From positions 6,962,501 to 7,026,500 of the forward strand of contig NZ_CP009283.1 of assembly GCF_000758625.1 (NCBI RefSeq): a DNA stretch of 64,000 bases, written 5' to 3'. Positions 18,250-25,464 of this stretch are shown here, in pieces. Source of the DNA: Paenibacillus sp. FSL R7-0273. GTDB lineage: Bacteria; Bacillota; Bacilli; Paenibacillales; Paenibacillaceae. Positions within the stretch are counted from its first letter, which is position 1. Every line of letters starts with the position of its first letter. A model generated the notes under the pieces. It ran no database searches. It was not told where the DNA came from and saw nothing but the letters and a program-made list of their open reading frames with translations. The position numbers and the translations under genes are program-made.

Positions 18250-19032
18250 CTACACCCCTTCAAAGCTGTCGCGGATCCGGGCGATCAGCTCAAAAAATTG
18301 TGGGCTGTTTCGCATCTCTGCCGTGCGCGGACGCGGCAGCGGTATATCCACAACAGCAGACAGCCTGCCCGGATGCGGCGAGAGCACGAACACTCTGTCC
18401 GATAGAAAAATCGATTCCGGTATACTATGGGTTACAAATACGATGGTGCTCTGCACCTTGGCCCAGACAGAGAGCAGCTCCTCATTCAGCCGTTCGCGGG
18501 TAAACTCATCCAGCGCCGAGAACGGCTCATCCATCAGCAGAATTTCCGGCTCCATGGAGAGGGCACGGGCAATCGCCACACGCTGCTGCATGCCTCCGCT
18601 CAGCTGCCACGGATATTTGTCAGCGAAGCCCTGCAGCCCGACAAGCTCCAGCAGCTCAAGCGCCTTTTCCTCACGGGCCGCCTTTTTGACACCCATCAGC
18701 TCCAGCGGCAGGGTGATATTGTGCTTCACCTTGCGCCAGTCGTAAAGCACCGGGCTTTGAAACACAATTCCGTATTTTTGGGCCAGCCGCGCCTCCTTGG
18801 CACTTTTTCCTGCTACAGTGACATTGCCCGCAGTCGGTGTCAGGAGGTCTGCCATAAGTCTCAGCAGTGTTGTTTTGCCGCAGCCTGACGGGCCCAGCAA
18901 AGAAACAAATTCCCCCTTGGCAATATCAAGGCTTACCTGATGCAGCGCCAGCACATCTGCCGTTTCTGTCTGATAACGCATTTCGACATCTTCCAGCTGT
19001 ATTTCAGGAATCTTTGCCGCTACAAGTGACAT
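18250..19032 (-). CDS. ABC importer ATP-binding protein (SsuB/TauB-like)
   Basis: 260 residues. The nucleotide-binding domain has Walker [10 protein letters not shown], a Q loop in GIVFQSP, signature [15 protein letters not shown], Walker B EILLMDEPFSALDE and switch His in VFVTHSIPES. It powers the two permeases below it. The ribosome-binding site GGGGGAG sits 7 nt before ATG. First gene of the six-gene operon ATPase-permease-permease-binding protein-mmsA-aminotransferase, with promoter signals in the AT-rich 19033-19230 interval. Confidence 0.92.
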   Translation of the reverse strand: MSLVAAKIPEIQLEDVEMRYQTETADVLALHQVSLDIAKGEFVSLLGPSGCGKTTLLRLMADLLTPTAGNVTVAGKSAKEARLAQKYGIVFQSPVLYDWRKVKHNITLPLELMGVKKAAREEKALELLELVGLQGFADKYPWQLSGGMQQRVAIARALSMEPEILLMDEPFSALDEFTRERLNEELLSVWAKVQSTIVFVTHSIPESIFLSDRVFVLSPHPGRLSAVVDIPLPRPRTAEMRNSPQFFELIARIRDSFEGV

Positions 19033-19166
19033 GTCCAGCTCCCCCTTTATTCCTGAATCGGATTAGTTAGTGTTAATTAACATAACATAATATTTAATTT
19101 AGAGAAACGAATTAAGCGTCCGTGTAGGATTAACTAACATAATACACTCCACTTCCCGGACACTCA

Positions 19167-19215
19167 CTAGACAAAAAGTAAAATAGCACCTGTGAAATTC
19201 CGTCACTTTGTCTAG
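19167..19215. promoter_or_regulatory. Inverted CTAGACAAA sites upstream of the importer operon
   Basis: CTAGACAAA (19167-19175) and TTTGTCTAG (19207-19215) form an inverted pair whose half-site matches the palindrome in the preT-pucR spacer. Closer to the importer start, GTTAATTAAC and repeated TTAGTTAG/CTAACTAA-like sequences (about 19060-19140) form further dyads. These are candidate operators for the pathway regulator; which protein binds is inference. Confidence 0.4.
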
Positions 19216-19231
19216 GCGGCAATTTGGATTA

Positions 19232-19260
19232 TTAAAGATTGCGGTTTGTGCCGATATAAT
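19232..19260 (+). promoter_or_regulatory. Probable promoter of the diguanylate cyclase gene
   Basis: A perfect -10 TATAAT (19255-19260) with TTAAAG (19232-19237) 17 bp upstream gives a leader of about 170 nt before the start at 19440. I see no recognised riboswitch in that leader. Confidence 0.5.
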
Positions 19261-19439
19261 GAAGTGGGGCATTTCACTCCTGAAGGCTGAATGTCAACCG
19301 CAGCCAACTGTGATACTATTTATGTACGTCCTTGATAATATAGGAGAAAATTCGCCGGTGTTCATTCCTTTTACTAACGGCTGCGGCCCGCTGTAGCAGA
19401 ACCGGCAATTGACGCCTACCCTGTGAGGAGGCCTGCAGC

Positions 19440-21029
19440 ATGGGATCTTTAATATCAAATTATATTATTTTTGTTTCTATATCCGGAGTGCTGAATGCAC
19501 TCCTTGCATTGTTCGCTTACTATAAGAAGACCGATTTTGCCGGGATCCGAGCTTTTATATGCAGCTCTTTTTTCTCTGCCGTTTATACCTTCGGCTTTGC
19601 CCTTGAGCTGTCGGGTAACTCCATGCAGGAAATCGGATTCTGGATCAAGGTCGAATATCTGGGAATGCCTTTTATTGCCCCCTGCAGTCTTCTCATGATT
19701 ATGCATTTCGTGGGACTGGAGCGCCTGATTAACAAAAAGCTGCTGATTCCGCTCTTCGCCGTCCCCATCATTTCCGTCCTGCTGGTATGGACCAACGAGT
19801 ATCATCATCTGTTCTACAAATCGATGATCTTCCGGGAGGATGCGCCTTCTCCTCTGATTGATATCGTGATGGGCCCCTGGTATATCGTGCAGGGCAGCGT
19901 AACCTTCGGCTCTATGCTTGCCGGAATGCTCCTGATCCTCTGGCAGTGGAACCGGATGAAGCGGGTATACCGGCGGCAGATGATCACCATCTTCATCGGG
20001 CAGTTTCTGCCGGCCCTCGGCGCATTCCTCTATTTAATAGACAAGACCCCTTACGGCATGGACCCTGTACCGGTCATTATGAGCGTGACCTCAACCCTGT
20101 ATTTCTGGGCTATTCTGTCCAGAGGGATGCTGACCGCCGCCCCCATTGCCCGTGAAAACTTATTCGAGAGCATGCGTGACGGGGTGCTCGTTACCGACCG
20201 CTTTGATCTGCTGATTGACTATAACCGGGCTGCCACAGGGATGATGGAGGGCCTGGACTCTTCTGCAATCGGGCGTTCTCTGGCCCAGCTGTTTCTTCCT
20301 GCCGGCAAGGATGCCGTAGATTACGTGATGAATGCCGACCCGCTGCTGAGCGAGGAACGGGAGCTGGCCTGGAATATAGGCGGAACCAACTGCTATTATC
20401 AGGTCCGCTCGTCTCCGGTGCTCAAGAAGGACGGCCAGCCTGCCGGGCGGATGATCGTATTGATTGACGTAACCGAACGGACCCTGCTTCAGGAGAAGCT
20501 CCAGCAGCTTGCCACAATCGACAGCCTTACCAATATCTATAACCGGACTCATTTCATGGAGCTAAGCCGCGGGCTGCTGACACAGGCGCTGGACAGGACA
20601 AGTCCCCTTTCCATTATTCTGCTGGATATCGACTTTTTCAAAAGCATCAATGACCGTTACGGCCACCAGTACGGCGACATGGCACTCCAGCATGTTGTAG
20701 GCGTATGTGCCCGGCATATCCGTGAAGGGGATGTATTCGGACGGTACGGGGGAGAAGAATTTGTAATGTGCCTGCCGGATACTCCGCTGAAGCAGGCTGC
20801 CCTGCTGTCCGAGCAGATCCGCAGTGATGTGGAGCGCAGCCCGATGTACACAGTATCAGGCCAGATTAATGTAACAGCCAGCTTCGGCGTAGTGGAGGCT
20901 TGTCCGCCGGCCCTGTCTCTGGAGGAGCTGCTCTCTGAAGCCGATCATGCCCTGTACACCTCCAAGCGTGCCGGACGCAACGCTGTGCACCTGTCCAGCG
21001 GAGCGGCAATTACACATTTCAGACCCTGA
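19440..21029 (+). CDS. Membrane diguanylate cyclase (7TM-PAS-GGDEF)
   Basis: 529 residues. Seven membrane segments in the first ~230 residues resemble the 7TM region of histidine-kinase-type sensors. A PAS-like domain follows (about 237-355, ENLFESMRDGVLVTDRFDLLIDYNRAA), then a GGDEF domain with the active-site motif GGEEF at 437-441. An RxxD inhibitory (I) site, R428-D431, lies exactly five residues before it, so product feedback inhibition is expected. The catalytic residues appear intact, so it should make cyclic di-GMP at the membrane. Ribosome-binding site GAGGAGG. Monocistronic. Confidence 0.93.
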   Translation: MGSLISNYIIFVSISGVLNALLALFAYYKKTDFAGIRAFICSSFFSAVYTFGFALELSGNSMQEIGFWIKVEYLGMPFIAPCSLLMIMHFVGLERLINKKLLIPLFAVPIISVLLVWTNEYHHLFYKSMIFREDAPSPLIDIVMGPWYIVQGSVTFGSMLAGMLLILWQWNRMKRVYRRQMITIFIGQFLPALGAFLYLIDKTPYGMDPVPVIMSVTSTLYFWAILSRGMLTAAPIARENLFESMRDGVLVTDRFDLLIDYNRAATGMMEGLDSSAIGRSLAQLFLPAGKDAVDYVMNADPLLSEERELAWNIGGTNCYYQVRSSPVLKKDGQPAGRMIVLIDVTERTLLQEKLQQLATIDSLTNIYNRTHFMELSRGLLTQALDRTSPLSIILLDIDFFKSINDRYGHQYGDMALQHVVGVCARHIREGDVFGRYGGEEFVMCLPDTPLKQAALLSEQIRSDVERSPMYTVSGQINVTASFGVVEACPPALSLEELLSEADHALYTSKRAGRNAVHLSSGAAITHFRP

Positions 21030-21050
21030 CAGAAGCAGGCCCGCAGGCAT

Positions 21051-21096
21051 GACGCAGGACAGCCCCGTTCCACTTGGAACGGGGCTGTCCTGCGTC
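21051..21096 (+). terminator. Perfect 21-bp inverted repeat after the diguanylate cyclase
   Basis: Arms 21051-21071 and 21076-21096 are perfectly complementary around the 4-nt loop ACTT. There is no T tract, so it is either a non-canonical terminator or an mRNA 3'-end stabiliser. The remaining sequence to 21369 shows nothing else I can name. Confidence 0.6.
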
Positions 21097-21369
21097 AAAT
21101 CTGTGTTCCATTCAACGCTTCCTCCTGTGTAACAATATTCAAGCTGAATCCGGGCCAGCCCGCGGAGTATATCCCTGCAATCTTTTGGCGATAACAGCAC
21201 CCATAGCGATATACCGGATACCGGCATTATGCCGCCCCATTTGCCTTCATGCTGCCTCATTTACAGTCATTAATCAGCCCGCTTGTTTGCAGCAGGACAA
21301 TTTCAGTTTAATAAGAACTAGCTAATCTCCTCACTCCTGTAACAAGACCACTGCAAGGAGGACCATGCG

Positions 21370-22215
21370 ATGATCAAGATCGGGCTAACCGGCTTCGGTG
21401 ACCACGATGAGCTGTACGGCAAAATCAAGCCCGCAGAACGCCTTCCTGCCTACAGCGCCCATTTTCCCATCGTGGAAATCGACAGCTCCTTTTATGCGGT
21501 ACAGCCGGTCCGGAATTATGTGAAGTGGGCCTCACAGACTCCGGATGACTTCCAGTTTATCGTAAAAGCCTACCAGGGAATGACCGGGCATCTGCGCGGT
21601 AAAAAGAACTACTATGATTCCACCGGTGAGATGTACGAAGCGTTTCATCATTCCATCGCTCCTGTGCGGGAGGCCGGCAAGCTGGCTATGGCCCTGTTCC
21701 AGTTCCCGCCCTGGTTTGACTGCACCAAGGAAAATGTAGATTTCCTGCGCGAGGTCAAAGAGCGAATGCTGGATGTTCCGTCAGCGGTGGAATTCCGCAA
21801 TGAGTCCTGGTACAGCCCGGAAATGCGCGACAGAACACTAGGCTTTCTGGAACGTGAAGGCTGGATTCATACCGTAGCCGATGAGCCGCAGGCGGGCTCA
21901 GGCTCCATCCCCATCGTGCCTGCGGCAACCCATCCCGATATCACGTATATCCGGCTGCACGGCCGCAATGTCCAGGGCTGGAACCAGAGCAGCCACCCCG
22001 ACTGGCGCAAGCTGCGCTACCTGTACCGCTATAGCACAGAAGAATTGACGGAATGGCGGGACCGCCTGCTGGAGCTGGAAAAAAGCTGCCGCGAGCTGTA
22101 CGTGGTCTTCAACAATAACTCCGCAGGTGACGCTACCCCCAATGCCAAAGAGCTGCAGTCGCTGCTCGGCATTGACGGCGGCCTGGCCCCGCTTCAGCTG
22201 GACCTGTTTAACTGA
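21370..22215 (+). CDS. DUF72 (YecE-like) family protein
   Basis: 281 residues, typical for the family. It starts IKIGLTGFGDHDELY and shows the DUF72 hallmarks: PIVEIDSSFYAVQPVRNYVKWASQTP, FQFIVKAYQGMTGH, LFQFPPWFDC, VEFRNESWY and TYIRLHGRN, ending with YVVFNNNSAGDATPNAKEL. This is a TIM-barrel fold of unknown biochemical role, related in shape to phosphate-binding barrel enzymes. The ribosome-binding site is AAGGAGGA. It ends 32 nt before the alpha-amylase gene, in the same direction, so they are probably cotranscribed. No function is inferred from this. Confidence 0.9.
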   Translation: MIKIGLTGFGDHDELYGKIKPAERLPAYSAHFPIVEIDSSFYAVQPVRNYVKWASQTPDDFQFIVKAYQGMTGHLRGKKNYYDSTGEMYEAFHHSIAPVREAGKLAMALFQFPPWFDCTKENVDFLREVKERMLDVPSAVEFRNESWYSPEMRDRTLGFLEREGWIHTVADEPQAGSGSIPIVPAATHPDITYIRLHGRNVQGWNQSSHPDWRKLRYLYRYSTEELTEWRDRLLELEKSCRELYVVFNNNSAGDATPNAKELQSLLGIDGGLAPLQLDLFN

Positions 22216-22247
22216 ATACCGGTCTACATATATAGGAGGTTATAGAG

Positions 22248-23750
22248 ATGAAGAGAAACCATACGATGATGCAGTTTTTTGAGTGGCATGTGGAAGCGGA
22301 CGGGCAGCACTGGAAGCGGCTGGCTGAGATGGCCCCGGATCTCAAGGCGGCCTATATTGATTCGGTCTGGGTTCCGCCTGTAACTAAAGCCGTCTCCGGC
22401 GAGGATACCGGATACGGCGTATACGATCTCTATGATCTGGGCGAGTTTGACCAGAAGGGCACGATCCGGACCAAATACGGCACAAAGCAGGAGCTGGTCG
22501 AGGCGATCGCCGAGTGTCTGAAGAACGGCATCGCGGTCTATGTGGATCTCGTCATGAATCATAAAGCCGGTGCAGATGAGACAGAGGTGTTCGAGGTCAT
22601 TGAGGTGGACCCGAATGACCGCAACAAGGATATCTCTGAGCCCTTTGAGATTGAGGGCTGGACCAAGTTCACCTTCCCGGGACGCGGCGAGGAGTATTCC
22701 GCCTTCAAATGGGATCACACCCATTTTAACGGCACCGACTTTGACGCCAAAGAAGGCCGGACCGGCGTATTCCGGATCAACGGCCAGAACAGGGCCTGGA
22801 ACCAGAATGTGGACGATGAATTCGGAAATTACGATTACCTGATGTTCGCCAACATTGACTACCTCCATGAGGATGTTAAACAGGAGATGCTGAACTGGGG
22901 GAAATGGCTGGTTGATACCCTGCAGTGCAGCGGTTACCGGCTGGATGCCATTAAGCATATCAACCATGAATTTATTAAAGAGTTCGCCCAGGAAATGAAA
23001 AGAAAGCGCGGCGAGGACTTCTATATCGTCGGCGAGTTCTGGAATTCAAATCTTGAAGCCTGCCGCGAATTCCTCAATACAGTTGATTACCAGATCGATC
23101 TGTTCGATGTATCTCTGCATTACAAGCTCTATTCCGCTTCACTGGCGGGCCGGGATTTTGATCTGACGAAAATTTTTGAGGATACGCTGGTCCAGACCCA
23201 TCCGCTGAATGCCGTAACATTCGTGGACAACCACGATTCACAGCCTCATGAGGCGCTGGAATCCTGGGTTGGCGACTGGTTCAAGCAAAGCGCGTACGCG
23301 CTCATTCTGCTCCGCCGTGACGGTTACCCTGTTGTCTTCTATGGCGATTACTATGGAATTGGCGGCCCGACTCCGGTTGATCCGAAGAAGGCTGCCATTG
23401 ATCCGCTGCTCTATACCCGGTATCACAAAGCCTACGGCGATCAGGATGATTATTTCGATCATCCCAACACCATCGGCTGGGTGCGCCGGGGTGTGGAGGA
23501 GCTGCCCGGCTCCGGCTGTGCAGTAGTGATCTCAAACGGCGATAACGGTGAGAAACGGATGTTCCTGGGTGAGGAACGGGCCGGGGAGGTCTGGGAGGAT
23601 GTCACCCGTAACCGCGAGGAGACTATAACCATCGGTGAGGACGGCTGGGCCGTATTTCCGGTAAACGGCGGCAGTGTATCCGTCTGGGCGCTGCCGGACC
23701 AGGAGGATGCGGAGCAGGAGCAGAGCGCTGACAGCGCAGAAAAGCATTAA
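22248..23750 (+). CDS. Intracellular alpha-amylase (GH13, subfamily 5-like)
   Basis: 500 residues with no signal peptide, hence cytoplasmic. It hydrolyses internal alpha-1,4 bonds of maltodextrin or glycogen. It opens TMMQFFEWHVEADGQHW like Bacillus liquefying and cytoplasmic amylases and has DLVMNHKAG (region I), the catalytic nucleophile Asp233 in GYRLDAIKHINH, acid/base Glu263 in YIVGEFW and transition-state Asp330 in FVDNHDSQ. All three catalytic residues are present. An acidic Gln/Glu-rich tail ends the protein. Ribosome-binding site TAGGAGGT. It may feed maltose to the GH65 phosphorylase at 61-64 kb. Confidence 0.94.
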   Translation: MKRNHTMMQFFEWHVEADGQHWKRLAEMAPDLKAAYIDSVWVPPVTKAVSGEDTGYGVYDLYDLGEFDQKGTIRTKYGTKQELVEAIAECLKNGIAVYVDLVMNHKAGADETEVFEVIEVDPNDRNKDISEPFEIEGWTKFTFPGRGEEYSAFKWDHTHFNGTDFDAKEGRTGVFRINGQNRAWNQNVDDEFGNYDYLMFANIDYLHEDVKQEMLNWGKWLVDTLQCSGYRLDAIKHINHEFIKEFAQEMKRKRGEDFYIVGEFWNSNLEACREFLNTVDYQIDLFDVSLHYKLYSASLAGRDFDLTKIFEDTLVQTHPLNAVTFVDNHDSQPHEALESWVGDWFKQSAYALILLRRDGYPVVFYGDYYGIGGPTPVDPKKAAIDPLLYTRYHKAYGDQDDYFDHPNTIGWVRRGVEELPGSGCAVVISNGDNGEKRMFLGEERAGEVWEDVTRNREETITIGEDGWAVFPVNGGSVSVWALPDQEDAEQEQSADSAEKH

Positions 23751-23759
23751 TAACGAAAC

Positions 23760-23799
23760 AGAAGCGGCCGCCGTCCTGATCGGGACGGCGGCCGCTTCT
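23760..23799. terminator. Bidirectional terminator between alpha-amylase and bioY
   Basis: A perfect 17-bp GC-rich stem (arms 23760-23776 and 23783-23799, 6-nt loop) lies between converging genes, with short T-rich flanks on both strands. Confidence 0.8.
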
Positions 23800-23838
23800 A
23801 TTTGTGATCCGGTAAGCCCTGCGGGCTCAAAGCTCCAC

Positions 23839-24447
23839 TTAGCGGCTGACCGTCGGATGGTCGCCCTCAGCCCAGCCTTCGCTGCCGCTGTTCAGGATCC
23901 GCTCGATCGGATACACCTGACGTACAGCTGTTACAACGCCTGCACAGAGGACCGCTTTGACCAGATCGCCCGGAATAAACGGCCACATTCCTGCAGTCAG
24001 CGCCTTGGAGAAGGAATCCATTCCTGTAGAATGCGCCAGCCACCATACACCGCCGGGATAGACCAGCAGTGCGCCAAATGCAATGTTGGCAATTGCCAGC
24101 TTGGGAAACGTATATTTATTCTGCTTCATACGCTGGGAGCACAGGCCAATCAGGAAGGCGGCAACCGGCCAGGAGAAAATATAGCCCGCCGTCGGCCCCA
24201 CCAGTACGGCTACTCCACCGCTGCCGCCCATAACCGGGAATCCGGCTGCACAAAGGCCGATAACAATAAGCACAGCCAGCGTTCCGTAGCGCGCTCCAAG
24301 CACCGCACCCGCCAGCATCACTGCCAGTGTCTGCAGCGTAATCGGCACAGCCGAAATCGGCAGATAGATTTTGAGGAAACTGAGTGCAATCATGACTCCG
24401 GCAAATAATGCGCTGAAGATCAGGCCGCGGGTCGTCCATTTTTTCAT
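23839..24447 (-). CDS. bioY: Biotin ECF transporter substrate-binding component BioY
   Basis: 202 residues with six membrane segments. It carries BioY signatures: ISAVPITLQTLAVMLAGAVLGARYG, GFPVMGGSGGVAVLVGPTAGYIFSWPVAAFLIG and WPFIPGDLVKAVLCAGV. It is the S component that binds biotin in the membrane and is energised by an ECF module; such a module is encoded divergently next door. Proximity suggests dedicated use, but S components can share a module. No classical BirA operator is obvious upstream. Confidence 0.93.
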   Translation of the reverse strand: MKKWTTRGLIFSALFAGVMIALSFLKIYLPISAVPITLQTLAVMLAGAVLGARYGTLAVLIVIGLCAAGFPVMGGSGGVAVLVGPTAGYIFSWPVAAFLIGLCSQRMKQNKYTFPKLAIANIAFGALLVYPGGVWWLAHSTGMDSFSKALTAGMWPFIPGDLVKAVLCAGVVTAVRQVYPIERILNSGSEGWAEGDHPTVSR

Positions 24448-24556
24448 TGGCGGTAGGTCCTCCCACTTTTTTTAGAAGTAATGAATGTATAGGTTTTCGG
24501 GGGTCCCTGCAAAGGTCCTGACACAGCAGCCATAAGAGGCCCCGCTTTGTGGGGTT

Positions 24557-24606
24557 ATTTTAACATCCCGGTCTGTATACATCAATGTTTATATTTTTGC
24601 TATAAT
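24557..24606. promoter_or_regulatory. Back-to-back promoters for bioY and the ECF operon
   Basis: Minus strand: TTGATG (24585-24580), 17-bp spacer, TAAAAT (24562-24557), for bioY with a roughly 100-nt leader that starts with a CCCCAC/GCGGGG hairpin. Plus strand: an extended -10, TGCTATAAT (24598-24606), for the ecf genes without a clear -35. The two promoters nearly overlap, so a single regulator could control both. Confidence 0.5.
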
Positions 24607-24651
24607 CAAGAGCAATTGCAGACTAACGGTGTCAAGGAAGCAGGTATAACG

Positions 24652-25464
24652 ATGATTACAGCGCAAAATATAACCTTCTCATACCGGGACGGCCAGCGCA
24701 GGCTTCCGGTACTGCAGGGAATTTCCATACATATCGCCCGCGGCGAATGGGTCGCTCTGACCGGAGCGAACGGCTGCGGCAAGTCCTCTCTGGTGCGGAT
24801 GTTCAACGGCCTCAATATACCGTCCGCCGGCAGCCTGCACGCAGCCGGTCTTGATCTCCGGTCTGCGGCGAACCGCACAGCCGTGAAGCAGCATATCCAG
24901 CTTGTATTCCAGAATCCCGAATCCCAGAACATCGGCTCCACCCCCTATGAGGATGTTGCCTTCGGGCTGGAGAACCGCGGGCTGGCCCGGGATGAGATGG
25001 ATGCCCAGATCCGCCGCGTGCTGCAGCAGGTGGGCCTTGCCCATAAGACAGGCCATGATGTCGTCACCCTCTCCGGGGGAGAAAGGCAGCGGCTTGCTGT
25101 GGCCTGCTGTCTGGCCCTGCAGGCGGATATGATTATCTTTGATGAGGCAACGTCTATGCTGGACCCTGCCGGAAGGATTCATATTCTGGAGCTGGCCCGG
25201 GAGCTGTGGCAGCAGGGGACAACGGTGCTGTGGGTTACCCAGCGGCCGGAGGAGCTCGCGGAGAGCCCAAGGGTCGCCGTGATGGAGGAGGGGATACTGC
25301 GCTTTGACGGGGATCCCCGCACCCTGTTCTACAGCTCCGGACTCCCGGAGCTGCTGGGCTGGGAGCCGCCGCCGGCTGTCCGCATCGGCCGGCTGCTGCA
25401 GTCACGCGGCTGGCCGCTCAGCTTGCTGCCGCTTAACGAGCAGGAACTGGAGGCTGTGCTATGA
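24652..25464 (+). CDS. ecfA1: ECF transporter ATPase, first subunit (EcfA type)
   Basis: 271 residues from the ATG at 24652; the open frame upstream has no matching ribosome-binding site. ABC ATPase: Walker A GANGCGKSS (38-46), Q loop Gln87, signature LSGGERQ (140-146), Walker B MIIFDEATSMLD (160-171). The switch-loop His is replaced: the segment reads VLWVTQRPEEL, where family members have VTH. It energises vitamin uptake through EcfT. It overlaps the next gene by 4 nt (ATGA), so the two ATPases are made in step. Confidence 0.9.
   Translation: MITAQNITFSYRDGQRRLPVLQGISIHIARGEWVALTGANGCGKSSLVRMFNGLNIPSAGSLHAAGLDLRSAANRTAVKQHIQLVFQNPESQNIGSTPYEDVAFGLENRGLARDEMDAQIRRVLQQVGLAHKTGHDVVTLSGGERQRLAVACCLALQADMIIFDEATSMLDPAGRIHILELARELWQQGTTVLWVTQRPEELAESPRVAVMEEGILRFDGDPRTLFYSSGLPELLGWEPPPAVRIGRLLQSRGWPLSLLPLNEQELEAVL

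Noticed and set aside
24448..24651. BirA operator or known riboswitch upstream of bioY
   Set aside because: No TTGTTAAC-type dyad and no match to a known aptamer; only promoters and a short GC hairpin are visible.
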